Assembly (NCBI GenBank): GCA_026873275.1 | Contig: JANTUC010000013.1 | Location: 1,488,001-1,552,000, forward strand | From: Pseudopithomyces maydicus | Taxonomy: Eukaryota; Ascomycota; Dothideomycetes; Pleosporales; Didymosphaeriaceae | Direction: 5' to 3' | DNA: 64,000 nucleotides | In this document: piece after piece, positions 13,201-22,911 of the stretch | How the letters are laid out: each line of letters starts with the position of its first letter | Numbering within the stretch: the first letter of the stretch is position 1 | Made by a program: the position numbers and the translations under genes | The notes under the pieces: generated by a model | What the model saw: only the letters and a program-made list of their open reading frames with translations | Told to the model about the DNA's origin: nothing | Database searches by the model: none

Positions 13201-14457
13201 TTCATCGCCTTCCTTCATGCGTACCGTATTAAAGGCTGCAATAACGTCCAGGACTGTCATAATGCGGGTCCGGTTCATGCGCCCCAAGGTTTCCTTGATA
13301 GAAGGCGGCGCTGTCCGGTTCTTCTTGGTTATGGCGTTGAGGGCGCGATAATCGATGCATATCCGAAGTCCCCCTCCAGGTTTACGCACCACCAGCACGG
13401 GAGCTGCGAACGGCGATCGACTAGGCCGAATGAACCCTTTGGCCATCATCTCATCGATGTATTCCTTCACTGCAAGAGTCTCTAGTCGCGACAACCCGTA
13501 TACGTGTGGCCGCGGTGGCTTATGATCGGTCAGATCGATAGAGTGATCCACTCCTTCGCGCCGAGGAGGCAGCCGGTTTGCTTCGGAGGGGCTGAACACG
13601 TGCGCCATCTCGTGGTACGCGCTCGGCAGTTTGGACAGGATTTCCTCCATTGAGCGAGGTGGCCGAGTCATCTTATCCAGGTATTTGTCGTAGTCTGTTT
13701 GACTGATGGCGGCGAGATTCATGCAGGAGGCGAAGGCTTGTCCGTCGCAATCGCCACTAGGGGAGCTGTCCTGCGCCAGGCGCTCCCAGTCCTGGGGCTG
13801 CAGCCAAATGCAATCCTCCGGGTGGCGTATCGCCATCGAATATGCCGCCATGCCTGAGATGAGCTCGACCTTCCCAGTTGTAGCGGGCGGAAGCCATTCC
13901 TCGTTACTGGAGGCGCCCTTGCGGTGGACGGTTTCGGCCTTGCCGTGTTGTAGGCAATTAATCAGGCAGTAGGACGAGTTGAACGTCATAGATTGGTCTC
14001 GCAGTCCCAGCACCGGATCGTGCAGCTGTAACCAGTCCATGCCCAGTACAATGTCGAACACCCCTACATTGGTAACGAAACAGACCACGTGGTGTAGGTG
14101 GGTGCCGTGTCGTACCGTGAGGTCGACCGCCTCCTCGAGTTTTCCAATAACTTTCCCGTCCGCGAGCGCCAGGCTCATCGGTCTCTCCACTCGAAACCGC
14201 TGTAGCCGGTGTTGTCGCACGTACCGGTCGCTGACGAAGCTGGTGCTGGCGCCAGTATCCGTGAGCTGGCGCGCGCGCGCCCATTCCCGAGGAGCGTCTA
14301 GTTTGACGAGGCAGTGAAACTGCAGTTGCGAAGCGCTGAGGTCCGGTTTGTCTGAGATGGCGGCCGCGGATATCTGGTGGAGGCGGGCGGTGCCAGAGCC
14401 GACCTCTGTCTCCAGTTCCTCAATGCGTTGCCTCAGTTTCCGAAGGGTATCATCCAT
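10273..14457 (-). CDS. pol: Pol polyprotein of the young Ty3/gypsy chromovirus
   Basis: An intact frame of 1394 codons counted from its first ATG. That frame is also open upstream into gag, so translation most likely enters by -1 frameshift from Gag rather than at this ATG. The aspartic protease has DTGAS at residues 67-71. The reverse transcriptase has VLDV near 402 and YLDD at about 466. RNase H has ETDAS. The integrase has an HHCC zinc finger near 896-930 (HPG, then CLVC) and the DDE core, including HHPETDGQTEN near 1052. A chromodomain at about 1268-1330 (YDVESII, then YKVKWLDWDGPPTWEP) is expected to steer integration to methylated-histone chromatin. All catalytic motifs seen are intact, so the product looks enzymatically competent. 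Confidence 0.95.
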   Translation of the reverse strand: MDDTLRKLRQRIEELETEVGSGTARLHQISAAAISDKPDLSASQLQFHCLVKLDAPREWARARQLTDTGASTSFVSDRYVRQHRLQRFRVERPMSLALADGKVIGKLEEAVDLTVRHGTHLHHVVCFVTNVGVFDIVLGMDWLQLHDPVLGLRDQSMTFNSSYCLINCLQHGKAETVHRKGASSNEEWLPPATTGKVELISGMAAYSMAIRHPEDCIWLQPQDWERLAQDSSPSGDCDGQAFASCMNLAAISQTDYDKYLDKMTRPPRSMEEILSKLPSAYHEMAHVFSPSEANRLPPRREGVDHSIDLTDHKPPRPHVYGLSRLETLAVKEYIDEMMAKGFIRPSRSPFAAPVLVVRKPGGGLRICIDYRALNAITKKNRTAPPSIKETLGRMNRTRIMTVLDVIAAFNTVRMKEGDEEKTAFLSRYGLYEYTVMPFGLCNAPGTFQNFINDLLRDHLDDFCTAYLDDILIYSDDEDKHSEHVLWVLRQLDRASVFVDIDKCRFHTQKVKYLGLILTTSGIEMDPEKVSAVLAWQLPRCLKDVQAFLGFANFYRRFIKGFSSICKPLTALTQKDVPKGSFPVTAQSPPGQAFAALKKAFTSAPVLRHFDPDKETWLETDASDFVAAAILSQKDEEGVLHPVAFLSHKMTPAECNYEIYDKELLAIVQAFEEWRTELAGTLTPIEILSDHQALQHFMTSKRLNRRQARWAEFLAEFNFKIRYRPGRQGTKPDALTRRPGDLPENNEDARRKHQVQVILRPELFEQEGSHHAVSLACILTQTVEYTPVALVEELYACAVLAPQEAVTLDDTEFGDSVLQDIRAGVLEDPACQAIQTALHQNARRLPAELVKQGFRLEISDCTMRDGLLLIRNRAYVPDNERLRTRVLSEYHDTTVSGHPGREHTYSRIARHYYWPRLTADVARYVKACLVCRRSKASREQKHGLLHPLPVPDRYWQCISMDFIVDLPPSTVQERVYRNILVVVDRLSKKKKFIAMDKMDAPTVADAFVQWIWREEGYPTEIISDRGKQFTSHFWKELCAKLGCKPKLSTAHHPETDGQTENANAWLKQYLRSYINYQQDDWAAYLPVAEFVANSTPSDSTGVSPFMATKGYQPRDGTSGQAAEEAAVAPAAGTRLPAPARLDREQAQRLVQTITRLQVFLRDNLAWAREKQAEYANEHRAPAPHIRVGDWVMLDARNLVTKRPSRSLDFKNRGPFRVTRAIGNMAFELDLPREMGRLHNVFHVWLLHKYDGEPLEGQAQDADTVELETDEQYDVESIITCRYARTADPHGTGRLLEYKVKWLDWDGPPTWEPYYNLIYGTTPQLIAGFHRANPRKPPMPANFNDLAAQQDTIVEAMNAINGNTQGGGGAEEAMDTRGRATDTQGTLDKWDNGRRP

Positions 14458-14498
14458 GTCACGCTTTGCTAGCTCCCGGGCGCGCTTTCGCTCAGGAG

Positions 14499-17186
14499 CT
14501 AATGAAAACCCCGATGGACGCTTTCGTAGTCCTCTTGCTCGGAAAGCTCCTCCTCCACTGGTGGGGCTTCTTGGACGGTCGGCTCGGGGTCAGCGTGTCC
14601 GAACAGAGCGTACAGCGTCTCGGGGTCGTCCGTGGCTTCGTCGTAGGCCGAAACGAGGATGTGGTGAAGGCACTCTATCATCCGCGACGGGGTCGGGCTA
14701 TTGCCGCGGCAGTCAGCTTGTGGATCGGTGGCCCGGTGGTCGGGTTTGCCGCAGTTAAAGCACAGCTTCTCGGCTGCCAGCTTGGTCAGTTCCTGGCGGG
14801 TGCGACCATAAGTCTTCTTGGCCGAGTTTGACGAAGCTTTCGGCCGGGAGGTTGCTGAGGCAGCGGTCGTGGCAGCCGTCGCTGTTCCTGCTTTCCGGGC
14901 AGTCGGCATGGCTTTCCCTTTGGTTGTAGTAATGCTCCGGCCCGTATTGATCTCCTTGAGGAGGCGCTCCTGCAGGAAGGCGCGGTCCATGAATCGCTCG
15001 TATGTCTCATTAGGGTCGGCCCCGATAGAGGCTTGCTTGGCGAGGCCCGCGTTCATCAGCCTGCGAGCGTGCCAACATCGCTCAAGGTTGGTCATGTGAG
15101 GGAGGTAGGAAACAGTTGCTTGGAATCGCACCTCCCAATCAGTGAGGCTTTCGTTGGACTTCTGTTCCAGCTCGTGGTTGAAGAGCTTCTGTTGGGCGTC
15201 CATTGCGTCGTGATTATTGAGTAAGACTCTATCAAGAGGTCGAAGCAACTCGGCCACAGTATACGCGTGCGGGAGGATGGGCCGTACCATCTGGGCGGCT
15301 TTGCCTCGCAAACGGCTTCGGGTGTAGTGAATTCGCCCCGTCTCATTGGCGATTGTCTGCAACTTGTCCATCAACAGCAGACGCCACGGCTCATAGTCCA
15401 TTCCCGACTCGGCGTTGAACTCCGGCACTTCGGGGAGTTTGAACGTTTTCAACGACTCGGGCTGCGCTATGTAGGCGGCGGACGGCTCTATGGGTGACGA
15501 GCCTCGCGTGGGGTCATATGTGAACGATTGGGCGATCGGACGTCCGTCCCGCGCATGGTGCATCAGCGAAGGGTCGCGCGCAGGCGAATATCCAGGTTCC
15601 ACCGTGGGAGTACGCAACGTGCCATATTCGTAGGGATTGTCCGTTTGACGGAACTCAGGTGCGGATGGAGGTCGTTCGAATTGCCCTCGGTCCAGCGGCT
15701 GTCCCCGGTGGACAACGCGAGGGACCGGAGGGAACTTAGCTTGTAGTTCCAGTACCTGGCTGCGCGCGGTGGCGAGCTCCTGCCGCTCCGCCGTAAGCTC
15801 CTCCTGCAGGCGCTCAAAGCTGTCGCGTGCTACAGTGGAGGTGGTGGTGTGCGCTTTCAGGCGCTCGTAGTCTGACTCTAGCTTGGAGAACCGCTGAGGG
15901 TCCACCTTGCTGGCCCGGAGGCGTTCGCACTCTGCAGAGAGCACTTGGTATTTCTGTACTAGGTTCTCGTTTTCTTCATGAAGAGTTTGGGCCGTTCCGC
16001 GTGCCTTTGCGGCTTTCTTTTCCGATGCTTTCAGTTGCCGGGAGCGCTCAGAGAGGAGGTTCTCGAGGTTGAGTCGCTCAGCCTGGCTGACGTCCAGCTT
16101 TTCTTGCGCGACGCCGGATTGCGCCAGTAGGAGCTCCAGGCGGGCGGACAGGCTGTTCTCCGCCTCAGCTGCCGCCTGAAGGTCGCGATGAGAATCATCC
16201 ATGTATTGCGCTACACTGAGAAGCAGCCGCCAGGCATAGCGAAGGTCGCTGGTGACGAGGTTCTTGAAGTCATCGTCGGAGTGGAGTTCATGATGAGTGA
16301 CTGATTGGCCTTGCTGGTCCTGTCCGCCGATGAGCATGACGGGGCGTCCTTCTCGGGTTTCCACCTCAACCCATCGGGCTAGCAGGCGGTCCTCAGTTGT
16401 TTCTTCAGCGGGTAGCGAGGGACGCGGGAGCGCTGGGTAGCGCAGGGCCAGGCTGGACTGCCGGCGCTGTCGGGCTGCCTGGGTCGCTTCCTGCGCCGAA
16501 GGTTCCTCCTCCGCGGTGGCTTGAGCCGGTTTAGCGGTCGCTTGGAAGGTGACTCGCGGCTCTGCACCGGAGGCTGTCAACGGCTTGAGTAGGTCCGCGC
16601 GCTTACGGGACTGGATGATGAGGTTGTTGAGGTCTTCGTCGTCATCGGAGCTTTCTGACGAGGTTGGCTCCTCTTCAGGGTCGGCTGCCTGGTCGCGAGC
16701 GAGGTCGCTCAAATTGTACTCTTGGGTTGGTTGTGATTGAGTCGCTCGCACTGTCTGGGACTGTGACGGCTGGGGAGCCGCAGGCGATGGCTGGCGTCGC
16801 TGCCCTTCGCGCGGCTCAGGCGCCTGAGCGGTGGACGCTTGTGAGGGCGGAGGCATATTCGCCGGTGGCTGGCGACGGCGTTCTTTGCTGGAGCCTAAGG
16901 CCGGCTGGTCACGCAGATGCGCAGGTGGTGGTGAGGTCGGGCTCATGTCAGGCCCTAGAGAGGCAGGGCGAGAGCCGGGCTGGAATCCGCCGTGCGACGT
17001 GTCGATGGCGCCTGTGCCGAAGTAGCCGAGTGCCGGTCGCGAGTCGTCAAAGCCGTACCGGCGGTCGGCACCGCTGTTGGGCGGTGGTATGTGGATGTCG
17101 CTTGGGGAGCCAAGGAGGTCAGGACTGGAGGGTGCTTCGTCCCAGCTGCCTGGCAATTTGGTGAACACAGACGGTCGCCGTGACAT
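14499..17186 (-). CDS. gag: Gag polyprotein of the young Ty3/gypsy chromovirus
   Basis: 895 codons without interruption. The N-terminal third is low-complexity and Pro/Ser/Gln-rich. A long coiled-coil-like stretch rich in Glu, Leu and Gln lies at roughly residues 330-490. A retrotransposon capsid-type region with many Trp and Arg follows at about 570-780. A single zinc knuckle sits near 808-826 (CFNCGKPDH followed by a final Cys). The knuckle is unusual: spacing is C-X2-C-X4-H-X8-C instead of C-X2-C-X4-H-X4-C. The stop TAG at 14499-14501 lies one codon after a slippery heptamer, and pol continues in the -1 frame. The start codon at 17186 is the first ATG of the long frame, 733 bp inside the 5' LTR. 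It should form the virus-like particle shell and bind element RNA. Confidence 0.9.
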   Translation of the reverse strand: MSRRPSVFTKLPGSWDEAPSSPDLLGSPSDIHIPPPNSGADRRYGFDDSRPALGYFGTGAIDTSHGGFQPGSRPASLGPDMSPTSPPPAHLRDQPALGSSKERRRQPPANMPPPSQASTAQAPEPREGQRRQPSPAAPQPSQSQTVRATQSQPTQEYNLSDLARDQAADPEEEPTSSESSDDDEDLNNLIIQSRKRADLLKPLTASGAEPRVTFQATAKPAQATAEEEPSAQEATQAARQRRQSSLALRYPALPRPSLPAEETTEDRLLARWVEVETREGRPVMLIGGQDQQGQSVTHHELHSDDDFKNLVTSDLRYAWRLLLSVAQYMDDSHRDLQAAAEAENSLSARLELLLAQSGVAQEKLDVSQAERLNLENLLSERSRQLKASEKKAAKARGTAQTLHEENENLVQKYQVLSAECERLRASKVDPQRFSKLESDYERLKAHTTTSTVARDSFERLQEELTAERQELATARSQVLELQAKFPPVPRVVHRGQPLDRGQFERPPSAPEFRQTDNPYEYGTLRTPTVEPGYSPARDPSLMHHARDGRPIAQSFTYDPTRGSSPIEPSAAYIAQPESLKTFKLPEVPEFNAESGMDYEPWRLLLMDKLQTIANETGRIHYTRSRLRGKAAQMVRPILPHAYTVAELLRPLDRVLLNNHDAMDAQQKLFNHELEQKSNESLTDWEVRFQATVSYLPHMTNLERCWHARRLMNAGLAKQASIGADPNETYERFMDRAFLQERLLKEINTGRSITTTKGKAMPTARKAGTATAATTAASATSRPKASSNSAKKTYGRTRQELTKLAAEKLCFNCGKPDHRATDPQADCRGNSPTPSRMIECLHHILVSAYDEATDDPETLYALFGHADPEPTVQEAPPVEEELSEQEDYESVHRGFH
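14505..14511 (-). promoter_or_regulatory. -1 ribosomal frameshift heptamer between gag and pol
   Basis: The gag codons immediately before the stop read CGG GGT TTT CAT TAG, giving the canonical slippery pattern X XXY YYZ as G GGT TTT in register with the gag frame. Pol is exactly in the -1 frame and is open across this point. Just downstream, TAGCTCC and GGAGCTA can form a 7-bp stem (plus-strand span about 14470-14501), with an inner GCGAAAGC that may fold as well. A hairpin at this distance is a typical frameshift stimulator, although the 3-nt spacer is short. Confidence 0.8.
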
Positions 17187-17919
17187 TCGGGGAGCGTGTG
17201 AGGAAGCTCGTTAGGTGGGGAGGGCTTATTTATACAGCTGGTCCTCAGCACGGACCGTCGTCGCCGTTTGGTGGTTGAGTGGCCGTGGTTCAACCAGGCC
17301 GCTGCCGCCTGTACAAACGCCGCCCTATATGGTCAGACATACGGAGCCAATTACAGCAAGGTCTAGAGTTTTCAACTACGCAAAGCAGCTGCCGCGCAGG
17401 CGACGTAAACCACTATACCGCACCAGAGCAATTTACTGGGGGCGCAGATCTCTCTAACTTGTCTTACGACCGCGCAGACAGGGTTCAGTTCGCCCAGGCG
17501 AGCAGCGACTCGATTGAGGCCATGGGTTGAATGGTGGGGTGAAGAGTTTGTTGGTTGCAGTTGCGCGTCGCGTCAATTGCTAAGTTTCTTGGTGGTGAGC
17601 GCGCCTCCTCGTCCAGGCGGCGGGCTGCGTTTGGCGCTGGTTCGATTACCTTGTCCAGGTAAGTGATCCATCCGCGCCGTCCTGTCGCTCGTCCAGCGTC
17701 AGGTCGGGCTCTTGTGGTAGGTAGAGTCCTTGCCGGGTTGATGTAAGGCGCGGCCGGGGCCTTCTTCTCCTTCTCGATGCTTGTCCAGCAGCCATCGGCG
17801 AAGTTGCCAGCTTCTCGAGTTGAGGCATCCGGGTGGCTGCTCGTCCAGCGGCCGATACCCGAGCGGTGGGTCGGTAGTCGGTAGTCAGGACGGCAGGATC
17901 CTGACGATCGCAACTATAG
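17187..17919 (-). other. Leader of the young chromovirus between 5' LTR and gag
   Basis: 733 bp of GC-rich sequence without a convincing coding frame. It contains the primer-binding site at its LTR-proximal end (17907-17917). Confidence 0.75.
17907..17917 (-). other. Primer-binding site, self-priming type
   Basis: On the minus strand ATAGTTGCGAT starts 2 nt inside the 5' LTR. It is perfectly complementary over 11 nt to ATCGCAACTAT within the LTR (plus-strand 17977-17987, repeated at the same place in the other LTR). In Tf1 and relatives the first 11 nt of the transcript fold back on the primer site and prime reverse transcription without a tRNA. I see no convincing tRNA 3'-end complement here. 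The match predicts a transcript start near 17987. Confidence 0.7.
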
Positions 17920-18134
17920 TGTGAGGGTCCTAGAGGCATCACGGAGGTCGATAGGTCCACCTAGGTCAAACATGAGATAGTTGCGATAGAGAGCTATCGA
18001 GGACCACCTCTGAGGATTTGAGGTGGTGCCAAGACACGCTAGTGCTATCGCTATCTAATCTAATCGTCATCTAATCGCCGAGGATCCGCCGAGGGGCCGA
18101 GGATCCCCCGGTCGTCCGCGCCCGCCCTGTGACA
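17920..18134 (-). repeat. LTR (5' LTR in element orientation)
   Basis: 215 bp, identical by eye to 9824-10038. It should contain the promoter of the element. If self-priming holds, U3 is 17988-18134 and R plus U5 is 17920-17987. Confidence 0.95.
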
Positions 18135-18139
18135 AGTAT
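18135..18139. repeat. Target-site duplication AGTAT, right
   Basis: Same five bases as 9819-9823, directly after the LTR end TGTGACA. Confidence 0.9.
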
Positions 18140-21100
18140 TAATATTATTAGGAAAAATATAAAATTTATAATAGAATTAGGGAGGATATCTAGAAGTAAT
18201 TTAAAGATTCTATCTATAAATATATCTAGCTAGAGGACTGCTAAATAGCGATATGCTATTAATATAATTAAAAAAATTAAAAAAAGACCTACCTTTAGAA
18301 AGGATAAATAGAATACTATAATAATACCTACTAAGTCTATTATAAATATAGATATATAATAGGATGGTGGCCCTAGGGCCCTATTTATAGGTATACTTTA
18401 AAAGTAAGTATATATAGTACTAATTATAGAGTAAACCATAATATAGTATACTAAGATATTACCTACTAAAAAAATTATAAAAAGAAATACTTTATATATT
18501 ATTATATAAAAGAAGAAGACGCTATAAATCCTTTTAATAAAAAGTATTAAGGGATAGCCCTTAATAAATATATATTAAAAAGATGCGAATAGCATAGATA
18601 AAATAATATTAAAAAAAGGATAAACACCTTTATTAAATTAAAAACTATTTTAATAGGCTCTACGCAGAATATAACTAAGAATAAAATACTGCTTACCTAG
18701 AAAAGAATTTAAAGAAATTAAGTAACGCTAATAGTAAGTCGAGAAACTAGTATATTATTAAGAAATAAATTATACTAATAAAGACGCCTTTATTAAGGTT
18801 TATAGAATAGATTAGGATGATAACCTACACCTTAAAAAGAAGTTATAATTAAAGAATACTAAGTAATAGCGCTTATAAATCTTAGTACTACTAGATATTT
18901 AATCTTACCTAAAATAGTAAAAAAGTATAAACTACCTTACTAGAATAAGGTAATATTTATCTAAGTAAAGATAGTAGATAGAATATTCTTTTAAGAATAT
19001 AATAAAGGCTAGTTATACCTTAAAATAATACTATTACTTATTAGCCTAGATAGACTCTAGAGCTAGTATAATTTTACTATAATAGATTTAGAAAGTCTAG
19101 AAGTAATTATTAATTATAATTAACTATTAAAATATAATCTTATTATTAATTAATAGAAGAAAATAATATATAGCTAAAAACCTATAGTTAGAATTATTAG
19201 CGTAAGAAAGTTATAAGTACGCCTAAAAATTTAGTATATACCTTAGAGAGAGGGAATTAGTAGAAAAAAGACTATATAATAGATATTACCTTATAAAATT
19301 ATAAAAATTTATAAGAAGGACCCTTAAAAGGTAGGTATTATTTAGATATAAAGGAGTAAGCTCTAAAAGAAGGGGTAAGAAATTCTATTTATACTTTAAA
19401 AATACTAAAACTTTATAAAATTCTTTTATAAGAAAGATGGCGAAATACTTTTAGAATACTAAAAATAGGATTATAAGATCTACTTATAAGAAGGTATAAA
19501 GCTATACTTAAAATAACTATAATTACTATTATAAGATTAATAAGAAGAACTAATAGAATAATTAAAGAAGAACTTAAAATAAAAATTTATATAATTTAGT
19601 AAAAGCCCGATAGCCTCTGCTATATTATTTATACTAAAGAAGAATAGATAACTCTAACTATATATAGATTATTAATAACTAAATAATAAAACTATTAAGA
19701 ATTAATATTTATTATTACTAATAATAGAGCTTATAGATCGACTTTAGGGAGCTAAGTAGTTTATAAAATTTAATATATAAAATAGCTTTTATTGTATCCG
19801 CATAGCTAAAGGATATAAATAAATAATTATATTCTAAATATACTATAGACTATATAAATTTACAGTTATACTAATAGGATTTATAAATACTCTAATAATA
19901 TTCTAAGTAGTAGTAAATAAGGCACTATATAAATACTTAGATATATTCTGCATAGTATATTTAGATAATATACTAGTATACTTTAAAGGAACGCTTAAAG
20001 AACATATATAGTATATATAAAAAGTATTAAAAAAGATAAAAGAATACTAGTTACTTTTATATCTAAATAAGTGTGAGTTCTATATAATAAAGACTAAGTA
20101 CTTAGAATTTATTATCTTAAAAAAGGAATTACTATAGACCCTAAAAAGGTAACTATAGTATAAAAATAATTATAACTTAAGTTAGTAAAGGATATTTAGT
20201 CCTTTTTAGGATTTATTAACTTTTACTAAAAGTTTATTACTAATTATTTTAAGATAACGGCACCCTTAATAAAGATTATAAAGAAAGAAGTAGGACTTAA
20301 GTAGAAAAAGAAATAATATATAATATTTAAAAGTTTAAAGGAGCTATTTCTCTTAGCACCCCTTTTATAAATATTTAATTTATAGAAGAAAACTTAAATT
20401 AAAATAAATATATTTAACTATATATTAGGAGTAGTATTTATATAGTAGTATAAAAATAGGAAGTAGAGACTAATATTCTTTTATTTATAAAAATTCTCTA
20501 AAGCAGAGTTAAACTACAATATTTATAATAAAGAATTATTAGGAGTAGTAAATACTTTTAAATAATAAGAAACGCAGCTTATAAGAGCACCTATAAAGAT
20601 TAAAGTATAAATAGACTATATAAGCCTTACTAGTTTTATATTAATAAAGAAGCTTAATAGATAATAGGTATAATAAATAAAGTTTTTTATAAATTTTAAC
20701 TTTATAATCTACTATTACTTAGGGACTCTTAATAGGGCGGTAGATACCTTAAGTAGAAGGATTAATTTAATTAAGGATAAATTAGAATTATATAATATAA
20801 TACTCTAAAAAGGGTATAATAGAACTCTAGAATATAACTAATTTAAAAAAGTTTAAGAAAATAAATAACTTTTAAAATTTAAAGTATGGAAGGCATTAGT
20901 TAAACTAATAAACTATTAAGGATAAACTATTATAGGGATGTAAGAAGTATCTAAGCTAATAAAAGAATTATATAAGTCTAAGGAATAGAGACACTTAGGT
21001 ATAGAAGAAATAATATAATATATTATAAATAAATATACTATTCCTAAATTTAAATAAATAGTTACTAAGGAGATAAGTAACTATTTAGCCTATTATAAAA

Positions 21101-22911
21101 ATAAGTCTAAGAGATATAAGCTTTATAATCTCCTATAATTATTACTAGTAGCCTAATGGCTATAGTAGAGTATAATAATAGATTTTATAGTAAAACTTTT
21201 AAAATCGCTATAACTAGGGATAAAATAAATATATAATACTATTATAGTAATAGTAGATAGACTTATAAAAGCCGTAAAGTTTAAGCTTATAGAAGAATTT
21301 ATAATAGTAAAGGAATTAGCTTATAAAGTTAATAATATACTATTTACAGAGTATAGCTTATTAAAGGAACTTATTATAGACTATAATAAGCTCTTTATAT
21401 CTAAATACTAGAATATATTTATTATAACGCTAAGGATAAATTAGAAGCTATTAATAAGCTTCTATCTATAAATAGATAGATAAATAGAAAGAATTAACTA
21501 AATACTAGAATAGTATTTAAAGTTCTATATTAATAAATAATAAGATAATTAGGTAGAACTGCTGTTAACGGCATAGCTAGTATATAATAAAGTTAGGTTA
21601 GGTATAATAGGGTATTTACTATACTATATAAACTACGGATATAAGCTGGTCGCTTATTAGAATCTATAAGATATAGAAAGTATTTCTATAAGAATATAGA
21701 ATAAGGCCTAAAAGATAAAGGAATTATATAACACCCTCTATAAAAGAATTATAAAAAGGGCCTTTTTAGTATCTGTAAACGTAAATAAGCAAAAGATTAA
21801 AAAATTAATTTTTAAAAAAGGGAATAAAGTTTTCCTATTATAAAAAAATCTAAAAACTAAGAGACTAAGCAAAAAACTAGATTATTTATAAATAGGACCC
21901 TTTAAAGTCGCAAAGACTAAAGGACTAGTTATAAATAAACTATTTCTACTATAAGGAATAAAAATATACTCTAATTTTTATAAAAATTTTTTAGAACTAG
22001 TATTTCCGGATACTCTAATTAAAACTTAATTAGAACTAGAAAATAATAAGTATAAGATTAAAGCTATTAAAGACCTATAAATAGATAAAGGTTAATAATA
22101 ATACTTAATAAAGTAGAAAGGATAGTTAAAGCAGTATAATACTTAAGAATTAGAAGAAAATCTTATAAATTATAAAAAATTATTAGCGGACTTCTATTTT
22201 AAATAAAAGGAAAACTAATTTTAATATAATTATTAGGCGCTAGTACTTTAAGATTAAGGAAATTAGTAATAAAAGTGGAAAGATTAAAAAAAGATAGATT
22301 AACCTAAGACTAAAAAGGATTAGTAACTAAGGGTATAAATAATAATAATATATAAGTATTACTAGAAGCCTTACTCTTCGCTAAGTCCTTCTTTTATAAT
22401 TAATCTATTATATCGGCAACCTAAAGGTTATAATAAGTATAAAAATACTCTTTCGCCTCCACTTTAGCTAATTTTAATTTTAAATAAGCTATTTTAGCAT
22501 ATACCTATAAAAGAATTAAATATTTTTACTCTTTTTTAGCTTATAATTAGGATTAATTATTCTTAAGGATTTATAGGCTATAATTAGTATATATTAAAAT
22601 ATATCTAGTATATTACTTAGAGGCCGCGTCTATAAAATAATATAGTTTTAACTTTTAATAACGCTCGTAGCTAAGTAATATTTTAAGGTTTTAGAATTTA
22701 ACTTCTAATATATAGGTATAATATTTCTAAATAAATAAGTAAGGAGCTTTTAGCATATTTAGAATAGAAAGGAAAATCTAAGTTAAAATATAATTTAAGT
22801 TAGTAGAAGGGCTAATACACCTTTATATATTTAATAAGTGCTAATAGGCCAGCCACGCTGTAAAAGATTAAATTAGGGTATTAGGATAATACTCCTAAAA
22901 GAGGGGGATAA
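18135..22911 (+). pseudogene. RIP-decayed Ty3/gypsy chromovirus pol (right fragment)
   Basis: Plus-strand ghost motifs can be followed in gypsy order through many in-frame stops. The RT segment FTVILIGFINTLIIF is near 19858-19905 (family form YTVMPFGLTNAPATF), and YLDNILVYF is near 19955-19985 (family form YLDDILIYS). RNase H text KAELNYNIYNKELLGVV is near 20500-20560. Integrase text IIIDFIVKL is near 21170 (family form SMDFIVDLP), followed by VIVDRLIKAVKF and DYNKLFISKY. A chromodomain ghost is at about 22078-22200 (YLIK-KG followed by ELEENLINYKKLLADF). Trp and Gln codons have become stops throughout. It continues the gag fragment at 9331-9823 and ends at a purine run GAGGGGG beside the LTR. 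Confidence 0.85.

Larger units (their letters stand above)
9824..18134 (-). mobile_element. Young, apparently intact Ty3/gypsy chromovirus (LTR retrotransposon)
   Basis: An 8.3-kb LTR element transcribed leftwards. The order on the minus strand is 5' LTR, self-priming-type primer site, 733-bp leader, Gag, Pol (protease, RT, RNase H, integrase, chromodomain), polypurine tract, 3' LTR. It is GC-rich while its surroundings are nearly 80% AT by eye, and neither frame carries an internal stop. The two 215-bp LTRs are identical as far as I can compare them, and AGTAT flanks both ends. It therefore inserted after the surrounding element was mutated and has itself escaped RIP so far. The Pol layout with a C-terminal chromodomain places it among chromoviruses, the lineage of Tf1, MAGGY and relatives. 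Confidence 0.95.
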
